Source: Puniceibacterium confluentis | GTDB taxonomy: Bacteria > Pseudomonadota > Alphaproteobacteria > Rhodobacterales > Rhodobacteraceae | Assembly: GCF_007923445.1 (NCBI RefSeq) | Contig: NZ_VOJI01000030.1 | Coordinates: 1-38,474 of the forward strand | Direction: 5' to 3' | Length of the DNA stretch: 38,474 nt | Part shown: piece by piece, positions 1-8,790 of the stretch | How the letters are laid out: each line of letters begins with the position of its first letter | How positions within the stretch are numbered: position 1 is the first letter of the stretch | Notes under the pieces: generated by a model | Database searches by the model: none | What the model was told of the DNA's origin: nothing | What the model saw: the letters and a program-made list of their open reading frames with translations, nothing else | Made by a program: the position numbers and the translations under genes

Positions 1-81
1 CTCCACGCTGCCGCTCAACACTCAAACCCAACCGGAAGATTCCAGATCAAACCGGCCCTAACCGCGGGGGAAGGTCAAAAG

Positions 82-314
82 CTACAACTGGTCAAAAAGC
101 CAATGTACTGAGGTTTTCGCTTTGGTAAGTGCAGCATTGGGATCGGCAAAGTCCTGATCTCCAAAGTGCCAATGCTATACCAGCCGCTTGATTCCTCTGG
201 ATCACGACGGAACTCATCGAATCAGTAAGTCCCATAAGGGCGGAGAAAAATATCTACACAGATATATTCACCATCAATATCAATCGACCGCATGACTTTG
301 TTCTTGTGTGCCAA
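82..314 (-). pseudogene. Decayed small protein gene
   Basis: On the minus strand a coding-like stretch starts near a TTG at 312-314 (residues begin LAHKNKVMRSIDIDGEYI) and is interrupted by an in-frame TGA at 222-224. It resumes as FDEFRRDPEESSGWYSIG, then needs a frame change near 165-172 to continue as FGDQDFADPNAALTKAKTS and end in WLFDQL at a TAG (82-84). The pieces join into one plausible acidic protein of about 77 residues, resembling small uncharacterised alphaproteobacterial proteins from memory. No function is known. The reading is inferred from residue composition and continuity, so a chance open frame cannot be excluded. Confidence 0.45.
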
Positions 315-571
315 TGGATGCGCTCCACAAACTTGTTCTGAGGCTATTCAGTCTGGGCAAATTGAGCAAACTACCACGTTCAATTAGCCCCTCCTCCGAG
401 GTGCGACGGGTTCCCTGCCGACTTGCTGCGGCGCAGCAACCGGTTGGCGGCGAACGCCAGCAGCCCGGGTTCTTTGGCTCAGGCGGTTGACAGCAGCCAG
501 CCCGACACTACCCGACAGGTCATCACGTTGCGCGTTCCGCATGAGCCGGCTGCCCGATTTGCGCAACAGGA
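315..571. other. Gene-free stretch with short palindrome
   Basis: I see no supported gene between the decayed ORF and the FCD regulator. It holds a perfect 7-bp inverted repeat, TTGCTGC at 423-429 and GCAGCAA at 433-439, with a 3-nt loop and no following T-run. It lies beyond the 3' end of the regulator gene and could be a small repeat or weak terminator. Confidence 0.4.
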
Positions 572-1276
572 TCAGTCGACTTCTTCGACCACCAACGTTG
601 CAAGAAACTCTTCGGTCTGGAAAAGCTCTTCCAACGCAATAAGGGTCTTTGAATAATGCGCGACCAAGGCCGCCTCGGCCTGCACGATATCGCCGTCAAG
701 CACCACCTCCATGAGCGCGCGATGCTCGGCCTGACCATCGCGCGCCGACATTCGGTAGATATTGGAGACATAGATGTAGCGCTCTGCCTGATCCGCCAAC
801 TGGTCGCAGAATTCCAGCAACCAGTGTGAACCGCAGTTCGCAATCAGAGCGCGGTGAAAATTGCGGTGCTCTTTGTTCCAGTCCGGCAGGTTCTGGCGAA
901 ATTTCTCGGCCTTCCCGACCTTGGACAGGTGGTGATAGGCCACGACGATGCGTTCTTCCCACGCATCCGTCCGGTTGTTCATCGACTCCCGCAGCGCAAG
1001 GGATTCCACCAGACACCGCGTCCGCGCCAGCGTCTGCCAATCCTCAATGCCCATGGCAGGGGCGGTGAACCCACGGCGTTCATGGCGATCCACCAGACGC
1101 TCGGCCGCTAGCCGCGACAGCGCCTCGCGGACAGCGTTGTTGCCGACGCCATAGCTATCTGCGATGGCGTCGATCCGCAGCTTTTCGGACGGCCGGAACT
1201 GCCCGGTCAGAATCTCACGACGCAGCCGGTCATAAACCATCGTCGCCCGCGTCGTCTTTTGATCCTTGTCAGACAT
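572..1276 (-). CDS. GntR-family (FCD) transcriptional regulator
   Basis: A 234-residue DNA-binding regulator. Residues about 12-75 form the winged helix typical of GntR proteins (VYDRLRREILTGQFRPSEKL, then NAVREALSRLAAERLV). The rest is an all-helical FCD ligand-binding domain, with metal-site His/Asp candidates in KEHRNFHRALI and EHRALMEVVLDGD. FCD regulators usually repress catabolic operons and respond to organic acids. The gene is last in the ABC transporter operon, 35 bp after the permease stop, so it probably controls this operon and the divergent enzyme genes. The AATGCATT palindromes at 4072-4108 are the best candidate operators. Family assignment is strong; ligand is unknown. Confidence 0.9.
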   Translation of the reverse strand: MSDKDQKTTRATMVYDRLRREILTGQFRPSEKLRIDAIADSYGVGNNAVREALSRLAAERLVDRHERRGFTAPAMGIEDWQTLARTRCLVESLALRESMNNRTDAWEERIVVAYHHLSKVGKAEKFRQNLPDWNKEHRNFHRALIANCGSHWLLEFCDQLADQAERYIYVSNIYRMSARDGQAEHRALMEVVLDGDIVQAEAALVAHYSKTLIALEELFQTEEFLATLVVEEVD

Positions 1277-1311
1277 GCCTCAGCTTCTTTTGAATCGATC
1301 AGGCGTTGTTA

Positions 1312-2190
1312 TCACGAAACCGGTGGCCTGATAGTACTGCTGCGCTGCCAGAAGACAAACTTGTGCTGCATCCATGAAACAAATCCGAACATCAGCACAC
1401 CCAGAAGGCTGAGATAGATGATCAGCGAAAACACCCGTGCGGTGCTGAGCTGCGCAGCAGCGGCGCGGATCAATTCGCCAAAACCCTGACCGCCCCCAAG
1501 CAATTCGCCCGCCACGGCGCCGCCGACGACGCTGATCGAAGCGATCTTCAAACCGGTAAAGAAATGCGGCAATCCTGACGGAACCTTGAGCATAAGCAGT
1601 GTCTGCATCCGTGACGCACCGATGCTCTGAAACAGCATGCGTCCATTGGCATCGGCAGCATGCAGCCCGGCTGCGGTCCCAACCACGATGGGAAAGACCG
1701 AAATGAAAGCCGCCAGCGCCACCTTGGAGGCGATGCCGAAGCCAAGCCAAGAGACAAACAGCGGCGCGAAGGCAATCTTGGGCATGGTGTCGATGGCGAC
1801 GATATAGGGCATGACCGCGCGTTCGCCGATGGTAGTTTCCCCCACCAGGATGCCAAGGCTGACACCCACTGTGACCGCAATCACAAAGCCTACCAGAACC
1901 TCTTGCGTGGTGACCCAGAACGCCGAAAGCATATAATTTCCCGACAGCAGGCTTTTGCCCACAAACAGAATGTCGGCAAAGGTGTCCGGCACCGTCGGCA
2001 GGATAAGACGAGAGACGATCCCCAACGAAGTGACCAGATGCCAGAGGCCAAGAAAGACCGCCATGATCACTGCCATGGAAAACCAGCGCGGTACCGTGGC
2101 GGACCAGGACACCTTTTCTTCCCAGACCGTATTGTCAGGATAATCTGCTGTTGCCGAAACATGTGACAGCGTCATTTCTGGATTGCTCAC
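1312..2190 (-). CDS. NitT/TauT-type ABC transporter permease
   Basis: A 292-residue inner-membrane permease of the SsuC/TauC type, with about six membrane segments and a cytoplasmic EAA-like loop (SIGASRMQTLLMLKVPSGLP) that contacts the ATPase. The first ~35 residues are polar and cytoplasmic. It starts at GTG 2190, overlapping the ATPase stop as GTGA, so translation is coupled. With the upstream ATPase and binding protein it makes a complete importer. Members carry sulfonates, nitrate, pyrimidine precursors or aromatic acids; the substrate here cannot be read from sequence. Confidence 0.92.
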   Translation of the reverse strand: MSNPEMTLSHVSATADYPDNTVWEEKVSWSATVPRWFSMAVIMAVFLGLWHLVTSLGIVSRLILPTVPDTFADILFVGKSLLSGNYMLSAFWVTTQEVLVGFVIAVTVGVSLGILVGETTIGERAVMPYIVAIDTMPKIAFAPLFVSWLGFGIASKVALAAFISVFPIVVGTAAGLHAADANGRMLFQSIGASRMQTLLMLKVPSGLPHFFTGLKIASISVVGGAVAGELLGGGQGFGELIRAAAAQLSTARVFSLIIYLSLLGVLMFGFVSWMQHKFVFWQRSSTIRPPVS

Positions 2191-2993
2191 AGGAAAGCTC
2201 CCTTATCAAGAAGGTTGCGGATCGTGGTGGCATAGGCACCAAATTCGGGCAGGGTTGTCATTTCGAGCGTCCGGGGGCGAGGCAGATCGATCTTGACCGA
2301 TTTGACCACCCGACCGGGACGGGCAGACATGACATGGACCGTATCCGACAGGATCACCGCCTCGGAAATCGAGTGAGTGACCAGAAAGGCCGACGCGCTG
2401 CGTTCCATGCAGACTTTCTGCAATTCGAGGTTCATGAAGTCGCGGGTAATTTCGTCAAGCGCGCTGAACGGTTCATCCAGCAGCAACACATCCGGGTCCG
2501 ATATCAGCATCCGGCAGATCGCAGCCCGCTGTGCCATACCGCCGGACAATGCCGAGGGAAATACATCCTCGAACCCGGCAAGCCCCACCACCCTCAGCAG
2601 ATCTTCTGCCCGCGGGCGCGCGGCCATCGCCGCCTTGCGACCCTTGCGGATCTCGATCGGCAGCAGGATGTTTTCGATCGTCGTGCGCCAGGGAAACATC
2701 GTCGCCTGTTGGAACATCATGCCGATGTCGTCACGCGGGCCGAGCACCGGCTTGCCTCCCAGCATGACACGACCCTCCGATGGCGGCATCAGGCCAGCCA
2801 TGATTTTCAGCAACGTCGTCTTGCCGCAGCCGCTCGAACCGATGACTGAATGAAACTCGCCTTGGGCAATCTCGAAATCCACGCCATCAAGGGCGGTGAT
2901 TTCCTTGCCATTAAAGTAGCGTGAGACCCCAGTCAGCTCATAGACCGGCCGGGGTTCTACCCCGGCCGATTTAAGGATGTCTTCCGCGATCAT
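2187..2993 (-). CDS. NitT/TauT-type ABC transporter ATP-binding protein
   Basis: About 268 residues with all ABC ATPase motifs in order: Walker A GSSGCGKTT, Q-loop MMFQQATMFPW, signature LSGGMAQRAA, Walker B VLLLDEPFSALDE and switch histidine VTHS. It energises the neighbouring permease at the inner membrane. I chose ATG 2993 because it overlaps the binding-protein stop as ATGA; an ATG four codons earlier (3005) is also open and would overlap by 16 bp. The tail (GAYATTIRNLLDKGAFL) resembles the short C-terminal extension of TauB/SsuB-like proteins. Confidence 0.93.
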   Translation of the reverse strand: MIAEDILKSAGVEPRPVYELTGVSRYFNGKEITALDGVDFEIAQGEFHSVIGSSGCGKTTLLKIMAGLMPPSEGRVMLGGKPVLGPRDDIGMMFQQATMFPWRTTIENILLPIEIRKGRKAAMAARPRAEDLLRVVGLAGFEDVFPSALSGGMAQRAAICRMLISDPDVLLLDEPFSALDEITRDFMNLELQKVCMERSASAFLVTHSISEAVILSDTVHVMSARPGRVVKSVKIDLPRPRTLEMTTLPEFGAYATTIRNLLDKGAFL

Positions 2994-4006
2994 TCGGCGT
3001 TCCACGTTTCGATGAATTCGTTTGTATAGGCCGCGGTCAGATCAGCCATCGGGGCGTCAAGATCGCCCGACTTCACCAGAACATCATGCCAGCCCTGCCA
3101 AGCGTCCGGATTCTGGTACCCATAACCGTGTTCCGGATTGGCCGGTGCGGTGCGAATGATGTAGGTCTGCATGAGCGCACGGGCAAAGTCGCGATCTTCA
3201 AGCAACTGCGGATTGCCTATCTTTGCGTGGTCCAGTGTTGCCTCAAGGTTTTCAGGCTTGGCCCCGAAACGCGCGCCGCGCACCAGCGCCCGACCGAATC
3301 CCTCGATCAATTCGCGGTTCTCGTCCATGTACTCGCGGGTCACGGCATAGCCATTGCCAAAGAATTTCTTGAACTCCGGCGGCGTCAGGTCGACCAGATC
3401 GACACCACGCAAACGAAGCGTTGCCATGCCGATGGTGTCAGACGCATAGGCATCGATGGCGTCTTGCATGAAACCGGCGACAGCCATGCCGCCTTCGCCA
3501 ATGGTGATGAAGCTATAGTCTTCGCCTTCCTTCATGTCAGCCGCGTCAAAGATCGACCGGACAAACGCGACTTCGGCGCCATCTGCGGTACCAACGCCCA
3601 CGACCTTGCCTTTCAGGTCAGTCGGCGATGTGAAGCCTGAATCAGCTTCTGTGACCAGGCTGAACTGGCTGGTTGAGAAATAGTTGTAGATATAGACGAT
3701 ATCCTCTCCACCCTCGCGTGCGTTCAACAGTGGCCCCGGACCAGGATGCCCGAACTCGGCCTGACCTGCGGCCAGAACCTGAAGAACCTGCGCCGAACCG
3801 TTGACGCTCTGCACCTCGACCTCGATGCCCTCTTCTTCCATGAAGCCCTCGCCCATGGCGTTGTATAGGGCAAAATATCCCAAGCCGCTCGGGCTGGGGA
3901 TTGCCAGAGTGACCTTGGTCAGATCTTGGGCATAGGCCGCAAAACTCATCGCCATCATGGAAATCGCTGCCACACCGGTGGTCAGTAGCTGTCGTTTTGT
4001 TGTCAT
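2990..4006 (-). CDS. ABC transporter substrate-binding protein (NMT1/TauA-like)
   Basis: A periplasmic solute-binding protein of 338 residues. The N-terminus MTTKRQLLTTGVAAISMMAM followed by AYA-Q is a Sec signal peptide. The body (TKVTLAIPSPSGLGYFALYN near the start) matches the NMT1/SsuA family that pairs with NitT/TauT transporters. ATG 4006 is preferred over an upstream in-frame ATG (4048) because GAGAGGGA lies about 5-8 nt before it and the signal peptide then begins correctly. It is first in the operon and is transcribed from the divergent promoter region shared with the FAH-family gene. Confidence 0.92.
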   Translation of the reverse strand: MTTKRQLLTTGVAAISMMAMSFAAYAQDLTKVTLAIPSPSGLGYFALYNAMGEGFMEEEGIEVEVQSVNGSAQVLQVLAAGQAEFGHPGPGPLLNAREGGEDIVYIYNYFSTSQFSLVTEADSGFTSPTDLKGKVVGVGTADGAEVAFVRSIFDAADMKEGEDYSFITIGEGGMAVAGFMQDAIDAYASDTIGMATLRLRGVDLVDLTPPEFKKFFGNGYAVTREYMDENRELIEGFGRALVRGARFGAKPENLEATLDHAKIGNPQLLEDRDFARALMQTYIIRTAPANPEHGYGYQNPDAWQGWHDVLVKSGDLDAPMADLTAAYTNEFIETWNAE

Positions 4007-4040
4007 TTTTTGTCCCTCTCTGCTATGTCGACAAAAGTAA

Positions 4041-4112
4041 AGCTGCATTATTTCCGGGTGGAGTCAATAAAAATGCATTTTTTATGTCTATGAAATTTTT
4101 AATGCATTATCT
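4041..4112. promoter_or_regulatory. Divergent promoter region with repeated AATGCATT palindromes
   Basis: Between the ABC operon and the FAH-family gene are two perfect 8-bp palindromes AATGCATT at 4072-4079 and 4101-4108, and a related GCATTA at 4045-4050. Centres are 29 bp apart in AT-rich sequence. Repeated palindromes in the shared control region of a locus carrying its own GntR/FCD gene are best explained as that protein's operators. This is inference; no -35/-10 was assigned. Confidence 0.5.
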
Positions 4113-4147
4113 ATGGTGCAAATGAAGTCAATCGATTGAGGAACCCT

Positions 4148-4864
4148 ATGCAAATCTCGAAGCCTTACGTCGTCCCCGCCCCCGAACAGGTGTCTCTTCC
4201 CGTAGCCGGCAGCGATGCCCGCTTCCCGGTGCGGCGCATCTACTGCGTCGGTAAGAACTATGTTGCGCATGTCGCGGAGATGGGCGGCGATGCCGCGCGC
4301 GATTTCCCGATCATTTTTCAAAAGCCGGCGGATTCGATTGTTCAGAACGGTGGCACCGTGCCCTACCCTCCCCTGACCGACGATTTCCATTTCGAAGTCG
4401 AACTCTTGGTCGCGCTGAAATCCGGCGGCTACAACATCCCGGAAGATGAGGCGCTGTCGCACATCTATGGATATGGCGTCTGCATCGACATGACCCGGCG
4501 TCGCCTATTGAGCACCGCCACCGGCCCAAATGCGCCTTGGGAGTTGAAGAAATCCTTTGACCATTCCGCACCCTGCAGTGAGATCTACCCCGTGGCGCAG
4601 GTCGGCCACCGCGACAAGGGCAGCATTTCGCTGACAGTCGACGGCGAGCTCCGTCAGGATTCCAACCTTGAACTCATGATCTGGAAGACGCCTGAAATCA
4701 TCGCAACCCTGTCGAAATACTACGCCCTTCAGCCCGGCGACATCATCATGGCCGGAACGCCCAACGGCGTCGGCCCGGTAGTGCCGGGCAACACCATGGT
4801 CGGCGCGATCGAGGGGCTTGGCGCTTTGACTGTCAAGGTCGGCGCGCCCCTGGGAACCGCATGA
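4148..4864 (+). CDS. Fumarylacetoacetate hydrolase-family protein
   Basis: A 238-residue FAH-fold enzyme, the compact single-domain type that includes fumarylpyruvate hydrolase and FAHD1-like acylpyruvases. Visible features are the N-terminal VGKNYVAH motif, FQKP, the metal-binding Glu pair in FHFEVELLVAL and the Asp in GVCIDMTRRRL, and the C-terminal GDIIMAGTPNGVGPV. The expected reaction is hydrolysis or decarboxylation of a 2-oxo acid with bound Mg2+ or Mn2+. ATG 4148 has AGGA five nt upstream; a TTG four codons earlier (4136) is less likely. It is first in the divergent enzyme set, so it probably processes the imported compound or a product of it. Confidence 0.9.
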   Translation: MQISKPYVVPAPEQVSLPVAGSDARFPVRRIYCVGKNYVAHVAEMGGDAARDFPIIFQKPADSIVQNGGTVPYPPLTDDFHFEVELLVALKSGGYNIPEDEALSHIYGYGVCIDMTRRRLLSTATGPNAPWELKKSFDHSAPCSEIYPVAQVGHRDKGSISLTVDGELRQDSNLELMIWKTPEIIATLSKYYALQPGDIIMAGTPNGVGPVVPGNTMVGAIEGLGALTVKVGAPLGTA

Positions 4865-5010
4865 GCTTGTGACACCCGCAGTTCATGCTTGGATCGCAAG
4901 GGGCCCGGAATTGTTCCTCGCCAAAGGCATCTGGCGTGATCTGCAGGACTGCACCCGGCAGGATTGCCGTTAAGAGCTCAATACAGGCAGCCCTCAGAAT
5001 ACACTCGTCT

Positions 5011-5065
5011 CGGACGGGATATGCGGTGCGACGGTCTTGTTGCCAGCATCACCCCATCCCGTCCG
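5011..5065. repeat. 10-bp inverted repeat between FAH and GGT genes
   Basis: CGGACGGGAT (5011-5020) and ATCCCGTCCG (5056-5065) are perfect reverse complements around a 35-nt loop. They end 36 nt before the GGT start codon. No T-run follows, so a simple terminator is unlikely; it may be a leader structure or operator. The rest of the 237-bp gap (4865-5101) has no supported gene. CCCGGCAGGATTGCCG near 4953 shares its start with the hairpin repeats in the IS element at 7891. Confidence 0.5.
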
Positions 5066-5101
5066 GATCCCACGCAATCCGCCATTCCGAAGGTACGTCT
5101 T

Positions 5102-6691
5102 ATGCAATTTCGCCATGATCCCGTCTACGCCTCGCGCCGCTCTCCGGTGCTGGCTGAAAACGTCGTCGCCACCTCGCAGCCCTTGGCCACCCAAGCCGGG
5201 CTGAGTATCCTGCGGCAGGGGGGCAATGCCGTCGACGCGGCCATCGCGACCGCCGCGACACTGACCATCGTCGAGCCGTCTGGCAACGGGCTGGGATCAG
5301 ATGCCTTCTGCATCCTGTGGGATGGCGAACAGCTGCACGGACTGAACGCATCGGGCCGCGCCCCGTCTGCATGGGCGCCCGAACGTTTCCCGCAGGGCAT
5401 GCCACAAATTGGGGTGAACAGCGTAACCGTGCCCGGAGCAGTCAGCGCCTGGATCGCGCTGTCCGAACGCTTTGGCAAGCTGGATCTGGCCACCGTTCTC
5501 GCCCCGGCGATCGGTTACGCCGAAGACGGGTTCCTTGTTTCGCCGGTTATCGCCAAACTTTGGGCGAACGCGGCTGAAACGCTGGGGGATCAGCCCGGTT
5601 TTGCCGAAACGTTTTTACCCGATGGCCGCGCGCCGCGCGCAGGCGAGCGCTTCTGTAACCCTGGCGCAGCCCGGACCCTGCGCGCGATTGCCCAAACCGG
5701 AGGCAAAGCGTTTTACGAAGGTGAAATCGCCGAGGAAATCGCAAGCTTTCTGCAGGCTAATGGTGGCACGATGACGCGCGAAGATCTGTCCGCGCATCGC
5801 GCCGATTGGTGCGGCACCGTCAGCCAGAGCTTCGGCGATGGCGAGCTGCACGAAATCCCACCCAACGGTCAGGGCATTGCCGCGCTCATGGCGCTTGGCA
5901 TTCTCGAACACACTGCGATCCGGGACCACGGCCCCGACGACCTTGCAGCGATCCATCTTCAGATCGAGGCGATCAAGCTCGCCTATCGCGATTTGCATGC
6001 CTATGTCGCCGACCGCGACCACATGATTGAGATCGACGAGGCCGCACTGCTTGCCCCTGAATATTTGAAGTCGCGCGCAGCGCTGATCAATTCGGCTGCA
6101 GCGATCGATCATGGTATGGGTGCCCCGACTCGCGGCGGAACGGTACTACTTAACACCGCTGATGCCTCGGGCATGATGGTCAGCTTAATTCAATCGAATT
6201 ACGCAGGCTTCGGTTCCGGCGTTGTCGTGCCGGGCTTTGGCATATCGCTTCAGAACCGCGGTGCCGGGTTCAACACCACTCCTGGCCATCCAAATTGCGT
6301 CGGCGGGGGCAAACGCCCGTTCCACACCATCATCCCCGGCTTTGTAACGCAGCAAGGCGCGCCGCTCATGGCCTTTGGCATGATGGGTGGCCCGATCCAG
6401 GCACAGGGGCATGTGCAGCTGTACCTGCGCACCCAACTGTGGGATCAAGACGTGCAGACAGCGGCGGATGCACCACGCTGGCGGATGCTGGCCGGGCTGG
6501 AAGTTGCCTGCGAACCGACGCTGTCCTCGGAGGTCATCGAGGGGCTGCGCGCCCTTGGCCATGTGGTCACGGTCGAGACTCCCGACAACGCATTCGGTTT
6601 CGGCGGCGCGCAACTGGTGCATCGCTTGCCCGATGGTGGGTATGCCGCCGGATCTGATCCGCGCAAGGATGGACAGGCGGCTGGCTTCTGA
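5102..6691 (+). CDS. Gamma-glutamyltransferase-family Ntn hydrolase
   Basis: A 529-residue protein of the GGT family, whose precursors self-cleave to expose a catalytic Thr. The nucleophile is expected at Thr347 in RGGTVLLNTADASG, followed by the family signature QSNYAGFGSGVVVPG and the late GGPIQAQGHVQ segment. The N-terminus (VVATSQPLATQAGLSILRQG, GNAVDAAIA) is typical. There is no signal peptide, so it is probably cytosolic, unlike periplasmic Ggt. Relatives include YwrD-like proteins and the oxamate amidohydrolase HpxW, so the substrate may be an amide rather than glutathione. Start ATG 5102 fits the family N-terminus; an upstream in-frame extension to 4964 is probably not translated. Confidence 0.9.
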   Translation: MQFRHDPVYASRRSPVLAENVVATSQPLATQAGLSILRQGGNAVDAAIATAATLTIVEPSGNGLGSDAFCILWDGEQLHGLNASGRAPSAWAPERFPQGMPQIGVNSVTVPGAVSAWIALSERFGKLDLATVLAPAIGYAEDGFLVSPVIAKLWANAAETLGDQPGFAETFLPDGRAPRAGERFCNPGAARTLRAIAQTGGKAFYEGEIAEEIASFLQANGGTMTREDLSAHRADWCGTVSQSFGDGELHEIPPNGQGIAALMALGILEHTAIRDHGPDDLAAIHLQIEAIKLAYRDLHAYVADRDHMIEIDEAALLAPEYLKSRAALINSAAAIDHGMGAPTRGGTVLLNTADASGMMVSLIQSNYAGFGSGVVVPGFGISLQNRGAGFNTTPGHPNCVGGGKRPFHTIIPGFVTQQGAPLMAFGMMGGPIQAQGHVQLYLRTQLWDQDVQTAADAPRWRMLAGLEVACEPTLSSEVIEGLRALGHVVTVETPDNAFGFGGAQLVHRLPDGGYAAGSDPRKDGQAAGF

Positions 6692-6728
6692 TGGCAGCGC
6701 CCGGAACTTTTACAGCGCTCGAAACGTC

Positions 6729-7706
6729 ATGAGCTATCTCAAACGTATCGGGATCGATCTTTACATGATTTTTCTGCTGGCCACGGTGGCCTTGGCGTTT
6801 TTTGTCCCGGCGCTCGGCGTCGCGGCAATACTGCTTTCACATGTGACGTTCTGGGCGGTTGCGTTGCTGTTCTTTCTTTACGGGGCCAAGCTGAATTCCG
6901 GCGTGGTTGTGGCGGGGATGACCAATTGGCGCTTGCAAGGGCTGACCCTCGCGGCAACCTATCTGATGATTCCGCTTGTCGGCTTGGCGCTCACGCTTGT
7001 GGCGGGGCCGATGCTTGGTGCAACCGTTACGCTTGGACTCATGTTTCTGGCAGTGTTGCCGTCGACGGTGCAGAGTTCCGTCGCATTTACCGGGATGGCG
7101 GGCGGCAACGTTCCAGCCGCGATTTGCGCCGCATCGGTGTCGAACCTCGTGGGGGTCGTGCTGACACCGCTTCTGGTAGCCACCCTGTTACACACCGGTG
7201 ACGGCAGCATACGGTTGGACGCGGTGATCAAGATAGCGGCCCAGATCCTGCTGCCATTCGTGTTGGGACAACTCGTCCGGCCTTGGATCGGTCGGCATGT
7301 CCAAAAGCACAAGACCCTGACCCTGATGGTGGACCGTGGTGCGATCCTGCTGATTGTCTTTTCTGCCTTCAGCGCTGGCACGGTCTCGGGCCTTTGGGTC
7401 TCGTTGCCGATCAAGACGCTGGCGACGCTGTCGATTGTCGTGCTGGCCTTTCTTGCCATCACGATGTCGCTCATTATCTGGGCCGGCAAAATGACCACCC
7501 TCCCCGCACCAGACCGGGCCGTCCTGCTTTATTGCGGCTCGACCAAAAGCCTTGCCTCGGGTCTGCCAATCGCGACCGCCCTCTTTCCGCCAGAGGATCT
7601 GGCTGCCATCGTTCTGCCTCTCATGATCTACCACATGGCGCAACTTTTGACCTGTGCCTTCCTCTCACAGAAAGCCGCAAGAGCATCGATCGCGCTGCAG
7701 AGTTAA
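6729..7706 (+). CDS. SBF-like (YfeH-type) bile acid:sodium symporter family protein
   Basis: A 325-residue polytopic inner-membrane protein with about ten hydrophobic segments. The central motif LPSTVQSSVAFTGMAGGNVP and following AAICAASVSNLVGVVLTPLL match the YfeH branch of the bile acid:Na+ symporter superfamily. That branch is poorly characterised and bile acid is unlikely to be the substrate. ATG 6729 lies 37 bp after the GGT stop, consistent with one transcript. It might export a by-product or import an acid used by the locus. Function beyond the family is inference. Confidence 0.85.
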   Translation: MSYLKRIGIDLYMIFLLATVALAFFVPALGVAAILLSHVTFWAVALLFFLYGAKLNSGVVVAGMTNWRLQGLTLAATYLMIPLVGLALTLVAGPMLGATVTLGLMFLAVLPSTVQSSVAFTGMAGGNVPAAICAASVSNLVGVVLTPLLVATLLHTGDGSIRLDAVIKIAAQILLPFVLGQLVRPWIGRHVQKHKTLTLMVDRGAILLIVFSAFSAGTVSGLWVSLPIKTLATLSIVVLAFLAITMSLIIWAGKMTTLPAPDRAVLLYCGSTKSLASGLPIATALFPPEDLAAIVLPLMIYHMAQLLTCAFLSQKAARASIALQS

Positions 7707-7890
7707 GCGGTATCGGCCTTTTCAAAATCGCCCTGAGGCTGCTCACACGCCACCACCGCATCTATTTAGACCAGTGCATTCGTGATTGCGTTCAGACTTG
7801 CACAGGTTTTCAACGATAAGACACCTGACCTGGACCCTCATTTATGACGAGAGTCTGCAGGTTGGATTTGAGTTCCGATGTCGAACGCCT
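7707..7890. other. Short gap upstream of IS481 remnant
   Basis: I see no supported gene or clear terminator between the SBF gene and the left inverted repeat of the IS element. Confidence 0.4.
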
Positions 7891-7984
7891 ATTAGGTGTT
7901 TGATCCCACGGTATGATGGTGCGATCCTTTCTCAGGAATGGAAGGAAGCATTATGGGACAGTTTCGTCATGGCAGCGCCACGTA

Positions 7985-8026
7985 CTGTTACCCGGCAGGC
8001 GATTTGCACGGCAAATCTGCCGAGAG
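7985..8026. repeat. Hairpin insert 1 in IS481 transposase
   Basis: Extra sequence between the GSAT codons and the next homologous segment. It contains CCCGGCAGG followed by GATTTGC (8001-8007), loop ACG, GCAAATC (8011-8017) and TGCCGAGAGGGC, giving a bulged stem that also pairs CGGCA with TGCCG. Edges are approximate because they rest on remembered homologues. Confidence 0.55.
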
Positions 8027-8060
8027 GGCACGCACGCCGTCTGAGCTGCATTGCAGCGAT

Positions 8061-8098
8061 CCGTTGCCCGGCAGGGTTATGCGAAGCACGATCCCGGG
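8061..8098. repeat. Hairpin insert 2 in IS481 transposase
   Basis: Extra sequence between CAGCGATC and the segment coding for EGQASLAQLSQ. It contains CCCGGCAGGGTTATGC, a short loop, then GCACGATCCCGGGAGGGGC; CCCGG pairs with CCGGG. It shares the CCCGGCAGG start and GGGAGGGGC-like end with inserts 1 and 3. Edges are approximate. Confidence 0.5.
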
Positions 8099-8431
8099 AG
8101 GGGCAAGCTTCGCTCGCGCAACTGAGCCAGGAGCTTGGCATCAACCCCAGGACGGTAGCGAAGTGGCGCTAACGCCAGTCCGTTGAAGACCTGAAGACGG
8201 GGCCGAAGGAGCCGGGCTCGACGGTCCTGACCCAAGCCGAGGAAGCGATGATCGTCGCATTCAGGCGGCATGCATTGTTGCCGCCGGACGATTGTCTCCA
8301 TGCTCTGCAGCCGTCCATCCCGCACCTGACGCGTTCGGCGCTGCATCGGTGCCTGCAGAGACATGCATCTCCCGGTTGCCTGACGTGGAAGGCGACAAGC
8401 CGAAACGCCGGAAGTTCAAGCGCCACCCGAT

Positions 8432-8466
8432 CCACGCCCGGCAGGCGATGCAGGCATCGCAGAGAG
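8432..8466. repeat. Hairpin insert 3 in IS481 transposase
   Basis: An in-frame insertion adding roughly HARQAMQASQRG before FFHVDIAEV. It contains CCCGGCAG, then the perfect stem GCGATGC (8445-8451), loop AG, GCATCGC (8454-8460), and ends AGAGAGGGGGC. Same family as inserts 1 and 2 by its ends. Edges are approximate. Confidence 0.55.
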
Positions 8467-8790
8467 GGGGCTTCTTCCATGTCGACATCGCCGAGGTCCA
8501 AACCGCTGAGGGCAAGCTGTACCTGTTCGTCGGCATTGACCGCACAAGCAAATCTGCCGTGACCCAACTTGTCGAGAAGGCAGACAGGAAGACAGCCTGG
8601 GAGTTCCTGCAGCGCATGCTCGAAAGCGTGCCTTGTCAGGTGCATACCATTCTGACCGACAACGGCATTCAGTTCGCAGGGCAGCCTGGAAACCGCAACA
8701 CCCTCTATTCCCGGCCAATGCGCTTCGACATGATCTGCGAGGCCAACGGGATCGAACACCGCCTGACGAAGCCCAACCACCCTTGGAGCC

